The translations under genes were made by a program, and so were the position numbers. The notes below the pieces were generated by a model. It saw only the letters and a program-made list of their open reading frames with translations, did not search any database and was not told the origin of the DNA. A DNA stretch of 64,000 nucleotides from Sipunculus nudus (taxonomy: Eukaryota; Annelida; Sipuncula; Golfingiida; Sipunculidae). The stretch covers positions 74,006,643-74,070,642 of the forward strand of contig CM049307.1 of assembly GCA_026874595.1 (NCBI GenBank), written 5' to 3'. Positions within the stretch are counted from its first letter, which is position 1, and each line of letters opens with the position of its first letter. Below, in pieces: positions 25,731-35,505 of the stretch.

Positions 25731-26921
25731 CCATTACTTCAACAATCATTTCACCCACAACTAAAATATAAGACATCTAATTCCTTCAGTTCCCTAACAT
25801 TACTTGTAAAAATAGAAATGTGAACAAAGTTTTTAGGATATTTCACTATAAAACCCTAAACTAATTGGCGAAGCATAAACACCAAGAATGTCAAGAACTG
25901 ATGGCTTTTTAGTTTTCAGCATTGATCATTTACTATTATGGGTTGGCCATCATGAGATAGATCATGAGATACATAAGATGTATTTCAAGCAATATATTCT
26001 GTCGAATCAAAATTTTAGATTCTGGGAAGGAACCACAATTGGCAACTTTATTGTGTTCTCCTACAGGAATGTCTACCCATTCCTGTGTGTACTTGTACTC
26101 TGGTTTTATATATATCTCATGCATGCTGTACTTTCGAGAAAGGTCATTTTATGCCGTATTACCCAGATAATGTATATAAATGAAATAACAGTACATGCGG
26201 AAAACCACAACCAAGGCCTTATGTATATTTGCTAGTAATAGAGCATCGTGTGTGGGTATTTGATCGGGTGATAGAGCAAGAATGTGGGTATTTCATTGGG
26301 TGATTCTTAAAAAAAAGAAAAAACTGTATATCTGTCCTTGTAATACCATGGTCTTGCTGTACTGCCTAAACTCAGATAAAGTAAGTGCCACGTACCAGTA
26401 ATTCTCTAGTTAATGCTTTAAATTTCCTGTGGTTTCATGCTCTATGCATGTCGAATGAGGATTGTGTTCAGTTAGACGCGTCTTCATGGTCTATTCACAA
26501 CTGTTTAATACCTCCCAAATGCCAAGGACATAGATGTCTCAAGTGTCTCAGGTTACCCTGATGGAAGAAAATCATTGATATTTTATGAAAGGTGCCCATT
26601 TTACCCCAGATTTTCATGTTAAGGAGAAAACTTTTGTTTTCTCAATCTGGAAACCTATTTCATTGGATTCCTTGACCAATAAAATGTATATTTTGACACA
26701 ACATTTGTCATTATAGCTGTAACAGCAGCAAGCATGTGGGGTTTGGAGTATTTTCGGCGGCCATTTTGAATAATTTGCATATATTTCACATTCTAAGGGA
26801 GATCTAACTTGTGTCTTTGGATAAATTTAATCCTATGACCCTAAGGTACTTTTATGCCAAAGGGGACCTTTGCATCATGAAATAAAGTCAACAGCCTATT
26901 TTATGCACTTAACTCACCCAC
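25731..26921. repeat. Right terminal inverted repeat of the long-TIR transposon
   Basis: Mirror of 22361-23547. Both arms encode, reading outward, a frame ending LCRITQIMYINEITVHAE, but this may only reflect arm identity. Confidence 0.8.
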
Positions 26922-27274
26922 TAAAAATGTACCACATAATAAAATGCTACCACGAACTTTTGCGCAGCGGGATTGCCCGACCATGTTAATGCTAAGTTTT
27001 TGTGCGTTATAACCGGAATGCAATTATCGAGATCACGTCTCAGCGCTGTACTGTACTACCATGCATGCAAGATAACAGGTTCCTTTACTGGCGGATTCAC
27101 GGGCGCGGAGGGCAACTTTAAATGGCGATGTTCAGCATAATATATATTTTCATATAAAAATGATTTTATTTAATATATTTCTTCATTTTATTTTACACAA
27201 CTTCTTTCAAAATTCTCCGGTCATCCTCTCGGCATCAATTAGAGTTTTATGCATAACACCATGCATATAATTGG

Positions 27275-27584
27275 TCTATATATTAATAGCGTAACGCGAT
27301 TTGTGTGAATTTACATGTCTCCTCTGACACTACGGTTTGTCGTGATTTTTGACATACATATGCTCCAGGTTTTTCCGAAGACATTCCACCATTCGGACAA
27401 GAACGTTTTCGTCCAGGTCATTCAGACTCAGACACAAGGTTTACTCAGAGACAGAACACTTATACCAAATGTCGGATTCAAGAGACAGTAACATTGTACA
27501 CCCAAGACATGCAACTATGACAGACTATTTGACATCAGAACTAAATGCTCGCCCAAAACCGTGCGTAGCACGGGTAATTGCTAG
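27275..27584 (+). mobile_element. Mini-Helitron-like inner segment, copy 2
   Basis: Starts TCTATATATTAATAGCG and ends with the hairpin CCGTGCGTAGCACGG plus CTAG. It matches 20216-20523. An open frame of 108 codons (27349-27675) crosses the 3' end into flanking DNA, so it is not an element gene. Confidence 0.65.
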
Positions 27585-27675
27585 TAGTGAATTAGTCTCA
27601 AAATGCCGACACCTGAAACTACCGAACCTGTCAAAAAGAAAATTGCAAGATCAACTGGGTCCCCCTAAAGCGTAA

Positions 27676-28240
27676 TGGGGCTGTCCCACTTAGGCGACTC
27701 TACAGGCGACCAGCCTGTCGCCTCATGGTCGCCTGAAGTCGCCCAAAAACGCGTGACCTCGAAGCTGTCGCCTCTGGATTTTCAACATGTTCAAAATTCT
27801 CAGCTTTTTTGTCGCCAGTGAGCGTAGCCTGTCTTCTAATGACGTAGGTGTTGTCGTAGGTCCTGTCGTAGGCTGTCGCCAGGTGACGCGGGTTGTCGTG
27901 TGTGTTGTCGCGGGCTGTTGTTACTTGAAACAAGGCCCATCCTTGTGTCCGGCTCTTCACAAAGCACATGGTAGAGAATCGTCGAAGCTTGTCGCGGTTG
28001 GGCGTAGCAAGAATTCTGGTGTCGTAGGTTGTCGCCAGTTTGGTCGTGGGTTGTCGTAGATGTGGTCGTAGGTTGTCGTGGGTGATTGCCCTTTGTAGCG
28101 GCGACTGTGTCTTCGGTTGTCGGCAGCTTGTCGTAGCTTGTCGTCAGACAGTCGCCAACCATTTGTAGCTTGTCGTAGACTATTGTCGCAGCGGAGGTCC
28201 TGTCGTCTGTTTTGTCACGACTCTCATCAAGGGTTCGTCA
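27676..28240. repeat. GTCG-rich repeat with possible DNA-transposon end
   Basis: It begins ATGGGGCTGTCCCACTTAGG followed by GCGAC units, then continues for over 500 bp as irregular TTGTCGTAG/GTCGCC/GGTCGTGGG units. The left end looks like a transposon terminus, but I found no matching inverted end. The 90-108 codon frames on both strands here come from the biased GTCG composition. Confidence 0.55.
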
Positions 28241-28611
28241 GATTCGGTGTTGAATAAAATCTCCAAGTAGATTACATTTAGTAATGGAGGAAGGTAACTT
28301 ATAAGCTTAAATATACCGCTGATTACATTTAAATAAAAAAAAATTCGATATTACTCCGAAGCAGGGCAATACAATCAGAAACTTGACAACCAGTACTGCA
28401 AGACCAATGGAAAGAACACAGATTGTGCCGTGTACTAGATCGCCAGTCTCGCTGGTGAGGTGTATTATTATTTTATTAGGTATAATGGGTGTGCGACGCA
28501 ATATGACCGGTAAGCGTGATAGACAAATTGGTATATCCTACCATGTAATATGCCGTGTTATACTGAAGACCATCAAATATAATGTAAATAGGTTGCCCGA
28601 GTGACAGGTCT

Positions 28612-28699
28612 CAGAGTTCTAATTTGTTGCCTTCGCCAGGAGGGTATACCACCGTCCTCGCTCGTTTGTGTGTGTGTGTGTGTGTGTGTTTGTTCACAA
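28612..28699 (+). repeat. Dispersed repeat family B, left part (interrupted)
   Basis: TAATTTGTTGCCTTCGCCAG is followed by a GT microsatellite (28666-28690) and then GTTCACAA, where the hAT-like insertion starts. The repeat resumes at 30101. The matching uninterrupted stretch is at 53040-53090. Confidence 0.7.
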
Positions 28700-29691
28700 T
28701 TGGGCCCTGCGCGGGGCGGGTTTTGACCCGCAGCCCGCGGGGGCCCGCCCGCAACCACAGGACCCTCGCGGGCCCTCGCTCAGGATTCTTTGCGGGAAGG
28801 GGTAGATTCTAAAATGTGCAGGGCAGAGCAGGCCAGGCCAAAATAAAGTATGCAGGGCGGGCTGCGGGTTGATAAACTGATCGAGTTCAGTAAAAAATAA
28901 AATTGTAAATTAAAAAGAAAATTATATTTATGTGTAAAATGTTTTCAGTTGATGTACAAATGTACCAAATAAATAAATAAATAGATGTGAACAAGTTTGA
29001 ATCTTTATAGTGTTAAATCTGACTTATTGTTTACAAACTTATAAAAACGTTATTTTCTTAATATAAAATCAGATTTTACAAAATATCATTAATTTGAAAA
29101 CTTAATTTAAGACATTTGCCTTTTGCAGTGGCAACTGGTCATAACTTCGGACAAGGTTACCAGGCCTGATATTGTACATGGGCTGTAATGCCTGTATACT
29201 CACATATTACATAATACTACAGGAGTGAAAAAGGGGCATAATTACCTTTGATCTTGAAAATGACACTCGGTGACCACAGCTGGCTGTTTAGGTGGCTATA
29301 TTGACCTGGAACTGCACAAAGCCTAAGGTGAGTTACATATGAATGGGAGTTCAAAGGGTCTGCCTGGGCAAAGCAGAATGTGATGATAATAGTTTTGTCT
29401 ATCCATTTTAACAAAGCCACATCTGTCAGAGTCCCTCTTTATTCCCCTGACCCTCTCACTAGTCTCAGGTTCAGTTAATTAGCAGGCTATGACATACAAG
29501 AATGGACTTGCAAACATATCTCAGCATGTTCTAGGCCAATTCTATTCCCAAGGGTAACTTTGGATACACCTAAATTTTCTTTACTTTTTTTTACAAATTA
29601 AAGTAGAATCATTCACAAGGCCTGCTTTTAATCCATGTAAATTTTGAAGAAAAAATGTTAAGGGTATGTTAAATAGCCACGTATATATATA

Positions 29692-29744
<53 letters not shown>

Positions 29745-30100
29745 CATTTAAGCAGTCAAATATGTCTTTTAAAATATTTTATGAACTACGATTTATATCA
29801 TTGTTAAAAAATGTATTAAAATTTATAGATCATTCCAATCATCAGACGGCTCACTCATTGTACAGGCATGCATGGCTGACCCATGTTTGTGCTGAAAAAA
29901 AACTTTTGTTGATATGTTAACCTTTATATCATAACGCTTTGATTTTTTTTTATTTGCGGGCTTCAAACATAAAACATGCGGGGCGGGGCGGATGCGGGCT
30001 GAAAGGAAATTTTTACGGGGCGGGTGCGGGCTGAAAGAATCATAGTAACTGCGAGCGGGTTGGATTTTTTTCTTTGATTACGGGGCGGGTGCGGGTTCAA
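28700..30100. mobile_element. 1.4-kb hAT-like insertion with perfect 8-bp TSD
   Basis: GTTCACAA occurs exactly at 28692-28699 and again at 30101-30108, while the homologous repeat at 53065-53080 has it once. The inserted 1401 bp has GC-rich subterminal clusters of GGGCGGG/TGCGGG words at both ends (near 28711, 28845, 29978, 30017, 30082) around an AT-rich core. There is no transposase frame. An 8-bp duplication is typical of the hAT superfamily, but the inverted ends are weak (GGGCCCTGCG-type left, TTGAACCCGCACCCG-type right, reversed). Confidence 0.7.
29682..29741. repeat. (TA)n microsatellite
   Basis: About 30 TA units with one TT interruption, inside the hAT-like insertion. Confidence 0.95.
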
Positions 30101-30350
30101 GTTCACAACAGTACTCCCGTAACGGAATCTCGTGCAATTTCAGAGCATTTTGATTAAATTATGGTGTGGATCCGGCACATGATCCGCATTGAGGAACGTC
30201 ATAAAGGAATGTTCACAAATGTACAGTCATGTATGCACGAATGAACCAGGGAATATGGGCCGTATAAGTGAATGCAAACACGGGTTTGGGAGCATCCCAC
30301 AATAGGGACTTCTCACATGGCGGAGGCTTGTATTCCTTAGAATGCAGATT
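30101..30350 (+). repeat. Dispersed repeat family B, right part
   Basis: Resumes after the insertion and ends CACATGGCGGAGGC...GAATGCAGATTTCT, matching 53090-53395 and the reverse of 10265-10500. Confidence 0.7.
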
Positions 30351-31954
30351 TCTAGTTAATGATTAAAATAACATTATCGCACTATTTCATAAACGGTCTT
30401 AATTATTCAGACGACTTTTGAACATTGATTATAATTAATGAAAGGAGAAAAATGAACACTAACTCACTAAGTAGTTTTAGGTTTGGCCATTTGTGGAACC
30501 AGTTCACAAGAGGTGAACATTGATTTTCGTTAATGAAATGAAAGTATATATCCATCAACTTACCATCACTGAACAGTGTGCACTGAACGCACTGAGTAAA
30601 CACATCACCAGCCACATGTACATAATCACCACTTCATTTTGATGAGTGTTTGTGATTGAAATATGATGTCGCCTCTCACGATTAATCGTTCTTGAAAGGG
30701 CGAGGTGGCGGGAATGAATTACAAATGATGACGTATTTATGCCTCATAGGTCTCTTTATTATCTGGCTTGACGTCAGGGTTTTCACGAATAGCTAAGTAT
30801 ATCTGGTCATTAAATTGTAATGCAAGCACTACTCCGCTTGACCTATTGACTATTAGGTAAATACACGACGTGCCTTAATTGCACAGAATGTTATTTTGCT
30901 TGATTCAGCAGAGAAAGTGATCTGTGAAATCGTCATACTATCCTAAATATCCCAACTACTTTTCCCCGGAAAATCACTGAGTGGACAGTTTCGTGTTGAA
31001 TCCAGGTAGCGTAATTAAGATATATAAAACCAAATCCTACCCTTTTTCGGTTAACTTAACTTTCATTCAGTTCTGCAGCTTTTCTTCTCTATACGGCTGG
31101 AAGTTAGACATATCGCCATATCGTCATTTGAAATGGACGACATTCAGCCATGTGACATAGACGCAATCTCGTCATATGACATAGACGACATTTGAAAAAC
31201 ACCCAACCCGTTACTACTTTAAACATGCGAGAAAAAAAATTTAACTCTCACAAATAAAAGCCTCTGTTTCTGGGACCGGCAAGGTAAATGCATGGGCACC
31301 AAGACAGTCTGAAATGTTATATCAACAGGCGCGAAAGATTATTAGTGTTAATGGTCATGAATTAACATAAATTACATAGATACTACAGTGACACAACTCA
31401 GAATTCAAACAAATATAATATCATGCATTTTGAAACTCATAGATAAACTTTTACCACCATTTTCCACTAAGAGGAAAATCATTCTTCTTACTTTTTAATA
31501 AAACTCACTTTTATGTTGGACTTCAGGTTCATCTATCATTCAAAAGTCATACTCTGTACCCTGAGAGTAAGCAAAAATAGCAAACCAAACTTAAACTGCC
31601 ATTTTGTCTACTTATGACCAGACTCGTTCCAAATGGGATCCCTGAGTGCTTTGCGCACGATTTCGCCTGGAAACAAACTAGCATTATAGATATTTTTGAA
31701 AATATTTTTTAAAGAATTTAAAAACTGTTTTTTAAGAAAATAAAGAAAATCCATGGCGTTTTGTTTTCACTGTATGCTGAATAAGGTAACCATACGGTAA
31801 GGTTAATCTGTTATTATTAAGCCTTCTGGATTTCATGTCTTATATGGACGGGGCTTGGAATAATCCAGAAGTCATTACCTTAAGTTAAGACACTAGAGCG
31901 AATATCTGATTTCTCCATTTAATTTCTGACCGCATGAACACAATGTTCCACATA
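30351..31954. other. Unannotated sequence with short GACGACAT motifs
   Basis: No gene is recognised. Near 31121-31196 there are repeated, partly palindromic GACGACAT/ATGACATAGACG units. A 70-codon reverse frame at 30403-30615 has no domain. Confidence 0.5.
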
Positions 31955-32015
31955 GGTTCCTGGACGAGAGCCAACTTGTACGCCACACTGCAATTGACCT
32001 GTTACGATAGAGACG
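31955..32015 (-). repeat. Dispersed repeat family C, short reverse fragment
   Basis: The segment with GAGAGCCAACTTGTACGCC is the reverse complement of part of 33829-33890 (GCGTACAAGTTGGCTATCGTCC). It is only a fragment of the family end. Confidence 0.45.
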
Positions 32016-32189
32016 GATATACACTTTTGGTTTTGTGAGCTAACATGTATTTGTGTAAATTCATCACTCGTTAGAATGTTAAGATTACTGGGCTACTATT
32101 GTTATGATGCACTAGGATGGATATCTAGTAGAGTGCGTTCTCGCCGATTCCTAGTATAGCGAATCAAGTACAGGCTTATCAGTCCATGC

Positions 32190-32851
32190 TGAGCCGTGTA
32201 TTCATGGCTAGCAACATTCTTCCCTTTGGGCTCAGAGGTATGGTACTATTAACGTAGATTTTACATAATGAAACTTGCTTTTATTTTTATATTGTTCCAC
32301 AATGTAAATTCAGGTGGGATTTAACAAAACATTGGTAATAATACCGCTGCCTTGCCGACTAGTATGCGTTCAGCAAAAAAATACGCAATTTATTTGTTTT
32401 GTAACTTTAACCAAATAATTATACCATGGCCTCGGCGCTCTTATTTTGTGTCATCGGTAGTGAAATTCATTACTGCCCTTGCCTCGATCCGTATAAACAA
32501 TACAAGAAGGTTTCAGGTAAAATATGCTTTACTATGTGTTATTTATAGGCCCATATACTATTAAAAAACCCCAAAAATCAGCCGGTCTTTTATCAGTCCC
32601 TAGATTAGTTAAATTCCATTGATTTTGTCTCGATCGATAAATTAGAATATGAATGCTATTATGCTATATATGTACGACTTCTCCAAATATTTTCATATGA
32701 AATAAACTTAACCCAGACAGGTCGCGTGTTGGTATATAAGCCGTGGCGGTATAACACAATTCACAGGAGTAATATGAATGTCGAATATTAATATGTAAAA
32801 TTTATATTTGATATAATGCGCTTTGCAGCATAGCCGTGAATACACGACTCA
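32190..32851. repeat. Inverted 20-bp repeats 620 bp apart
   Basis: TGAGCCGTGTATTCATGGCT at 32190-32209 is the reverse complement of 32832-32851 apart from two mismatches. Flanking AGGCTTATCAG/AGGCTTACCAG words are also paired. It could be the ends of a small decayed element. The interior has no clear gene. Confidence 0.5.
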
Positions 32852-33065
32852 GTAGGAATTTATATTGGGCTGGTAAGCCTAACCTGAGTCGTGACACAAG
32901 CCATACTGGGAGAATGTACACTGCAAGCCATCCATCCTGTTGCATTGATATTGTGGTAAACAGCCGATAATTATAAATTTGGGGTATGAGTGATAAAAGA
33001 GGACAACAAATTCACAAACCGAAGTGAAAATCCGTCTCTAAGGTGTTATAGGTGCTCCATTTATT

Positions 33066-33790
33066 GTGTGACACGGGCGTAACTCGTGTTGTTGTTGCAC
33101 TTTATGTTTAATCCGTACTGGTTGGACTCTCGTTGTCATGCTGGCTGAGGTTTTCACGCCTGGCCGAGGTCACATGATGACCCTGGTATGTCGAAATACA
33201 CACAGCGATGTTTTTCTGGAGAATTCCTGCGACGCGTGCTTACCGTGTATAATGTATTATTCTTCGAATGTTCTAGAGGTGAAAAATTCTCGGCTTAGGG
33301 TGAAGAGTATATAAAGGGGCTGTGTTTTAGAACCGAGGGCAGAGAGCAGAGAAGTTTTCCAGCGGACGCAGAAGCGTGTGTCAGTTTCTGGGACCTTATC
33401 CGACGTGTGCGGCAATTATAGATTTTCTTCAGAGGTTTCCTGGATTTTGTGCATTTAGACTTCCGTTTACTCTCTGGATTGTTACAAGAGCTTTACACTG
33501 GACTGTCATTCTCCGAGAGTATACATTTAAAGAACTTATCGTTGTGACGGTGTTGGTATCCAGGTACTGTGCACATAATTTTTCTATGTGATTGTATTGA
33601 TTTGTTTTTATACCGCTGTTTTACTGTATAATTGGATTGATTTGGCGTATTGTGGTGTTATGGTTGTTTTAAGAATAAATTATAGTTATTTGTTAACAAA
33701 AAACACTGACTTCTTTATTCATTGTCCTAGACATTTCACGCTGCCTAGTGTTACAGAATCTGATATTTTTATCTCCGTTACAGAATTTGT
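33066..33790 (+). promoter_or_regulatory. TATA plus heat-shock-element promoter-like segment, possible solo LTR
   Basis: CGAAT-GTTCT-AGAGG at 33265-33279 is an alternating nGAAn/nTTCn array of heat-shock-factor type. TATATAAAG follows at 33308-33316, and AATAAA lies at 33674-33679. The segment opens with TGTGACA and contains TGTTACA near 33758, fitting TG...CA LTR ends. No flanking duplication, primer-binding site or internal retroelement genes are visible, so it is either a solo LTR or a stress-type cellular promoter. The 71-73 codon frames downstream are not convincing. Confidence 0.4.
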
Positions 33791-33828
33791 GTTCATCACT
33801 CATACGTGATCTGTTTATATTAGGTTCC

Positions 33829-34165
33829 GTAACAAAGGTAACGAGTCATTTTCTGTAACGCGTACAAGTTGGCTATCGTCCAAAGCCGTGCCTATGTTCA
33901 TATCGTCAAAATTCAACAAACAGGCAGAGGGATTCTTCTATATGCTTTGTTAAAACGAAAATTATCTTGCACATGGTAGGTGTTTTTAAAAAGTATACTA
34001 AAACAGCTGATGGTTGGTCTGAATAATGTCAAGTGACAGCGTACTTGTAGGCCTTGAGGAAAATATTTGCATCCTCATGGCGCAATTACAGTGCGGTCCT
34101 TGGTACAAAATTTAAAGGCACCCTGGCGCTAAAAAAGAGGGACAAATGACGCTACTTGCAGCGTT
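33829..34165 (+). repeat. Dispersed repeat family C, copy 1
   Basis: Shares ordered blocks with 52393-52765: AGGTAACGAGTCATTTYCTG, TGTAGGCC, AAAATATTTGCATCCTCATG and ATGACGCTA. Diverged, non-coding, same orientation. Confidence 0.65.
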
Positions 34166-34320
34166 GATGAGGTTGGACATTAGTAGAAACATCAAATAGT
34201 ATTGAACTAAAAACAAAGATCTTACAACTGCACTTATTTTGCACTATGATATCTAGACAAGACTGTTATAGCCATTGTTGCAATGTGTCCTTGCAATAAA
34301 GTTTAAATATAGCTTTTTAG

Positions 34321-34463
34321 CATTAGATATTTCAAATTATTTATCGAAGGGGCTATCGCAGCGCCATCTGTCTGCTATTATGAGTGTGTACTAAGACAAA
34401 AAGCATTTTGTCACTCTGGACAAGACCCAAGGCCAACCAGACCCGTGGGATGTGGACACTGTG
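34321..34463 (+). CDS. Possible internal exon, cysteine-rich (weak)
   Basis: After an acceptor-like CTTTTTAG, a frame stays open for 143 bp and stops exactly at GTAAGT (34464), preceded by GTG: a near-perfect splice donor. The peptide contains VCYYECVLRQKAFCHSG and ends RPVGCGHC. Six cysteines in about 30 residues suggest a small disulfide-rich extracellular module. It is reminiscent of, but does not match, known motifs such as the IGFBP GCGCC signature or Kazal patterns. No neighbouring exon was identified. Confidence 0.22.
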
Positions 34464-34560
34464 GTAAGTGCTTTATTTGTTTACAAATTATCTTTAGGCT
34501 TGGTATTCCTACTGCTTGTATAAATGTTAATCTGTCACGGGTGTGATGTTGTGTAATCTA

Positions 34561-34562
<2 letters not shown>

Positions 34563-34606
<44 letters not shown>
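34563..34606. repeat. (TA)n microsatellite
   Basis: About 22 TA units. Confidence 0.96.
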
Positions 34607-34610
<4 letters not shown>

Positions 34611-35069
34611 TAGTTAAGCCAGTCTTCATTATAGTAAAGCGCCGTCTGTCATATCCTGGATGAAACTAACTGCAGGTGTTTAAGTAAATAATGAACGGGT
34701 AGGATAAACTAGGACACATAGGGAATTCACAAGGGGTCATGATACAATACTATACTTCAAATGTATGTGCATCAATGTGCAGTTGTTTTGACATAATGGA
34801 AAAAGGTTGTGGGTTAATAGTCTAATATTACCAACGTTGTCAGTATCATCCGACTTTACACTTTGCCTTCCTGTTCTTTCGGGCTTGTTCGTTCTTGTAC
34901 CTTTTCTCAGTCCCCTGGGAAGAATACAACCCTTGCAGTCATATCAGGCGCTAGACGGTATTAGTTTTACATTTTTCTACCACCCATGACCAGTACCCAT
35001 TCACTACTTGGTCGATAGAGCGCACCCTTGTGGTAAAAATTGTTGACTAGGAGTCTTATCGTAGACTGC

Positions 35070-35143
35070 GGTCAGAGCGGGACGTGATCCCACTAATTTG
35101 TGGTCACAAGTCAAGCGCCGTATCCATTATAACGCCATGCTCC
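35070..35143 (-). repeat. tRNA-Arg-like relic / SINE head
   Basis: On the minus strand, TGGCGTTATAATGGATACGG and GCGCTTGACTTG follow the D arm and 5' anticodon side of animal tRNA-Arg. GTGGGATCACGTCCCGC forms a five-pair T arm with a seven-base loop. The anticodon stem is broken and the loop lacks TTCRA, so it is not a functional tRNA. A tRNA-derived SINE or pseudogene is likely. Confidence 0.5.
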
Positions 35144-35492
35144 ATTTTTATCATTTCATTCTCAAGGAATGCATATGTTAGATTTCCTCCTTATAAACTC
35201 GGCCAATATAAAATTCTCAATGGACTGATGGAAAATGGAATCATTAGCAGTCTTGTCCGTCATGAAGATTCAAATTGGCTCCGCCTGCACGCGTTCGATA
35301 CCACTCAGAATGCCCGGTCGCTATTTAAAGTATTTTGTTGAATATGAATACAATGCTGATTCATTAATAGCGGATATTGTGATATCTTTCTTCAGTTTCT
35401 GCACACATTGGATATAGGCGATAAATAAGCTGAATAATATTTTGCCGCACTTACTGCCAAACAACCGTGAGTGCGCATGCGTGTGGTTGTCT

Positions 35493-35505
35493 CCCCCCCC
35501 CCCCC
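35493..35505. repeat. Homopolymer C13
   Basis: Uninterrupted C run, prone to length error in assembly. Confidence 0.9.

Larger units (their letters stand above)
22361..26921. mobile_element. 4.56-kb DNA transposon with ~1.2-kb terminal inverted repeats
   Basis: Left arm 22361 to about 23547 and right arm about 25731 to 26921 are inverted copies along their whole length. Shared blocks include CAAAGGTCCCCTTTGGCA, ACACAAGTTAGATCTCCCTT, GCATATATTTCACAT and TATACATTATCTGGGTAATA. The ends begin GTRGGTGRGTTAAGTG and are flanked by TA on both sides. The insertion splits a Helitron stretch that is continuous in unit 1 (near 19885). The 2.2-kb interior holds a MITE, a SINE-like sequence and no recognisable transposase, so the element is probably non-autonomous or decayed. 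The superfamily is undetermined. Confidence 0.8.
20524..27584 (+). mobile_element. Helitron-like unit 2, with nested insertions
   Basis: It begins TCTATATATTAATAGCG immediately after the CTAG of unit 1. It ends with the same hairpin (27559-27573) and CTAG (27581-27584), followed by T. Homology to unit 1 runs through 20524-20750, 21110-22358 and 26924-27584. The interruptions are a LINE-tail-like insert and the long-TIR element. Without these it is close in length to unit 1. No replicase frame is present. Confidence 0.78.

Noticed and set aside
27349-27675. 108-codon frame with protein-like MSDSRDSNIV segment
   Set aside because: It crosses the Helitron 3' end at 27584 into flanking DNA, and the copy at 20300-20557 is in a different frame with indels.
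27700-28162. Four frames of 89-108 codons on both strands
   Set aside because: Explained by the GTCG composition of a repeat; no domain.
35070-35143. Functional tRNA-Arg gene
   Set aside because: Anticodon stem mispaired and T loop not canonical; kept only as a relic or SINE head.
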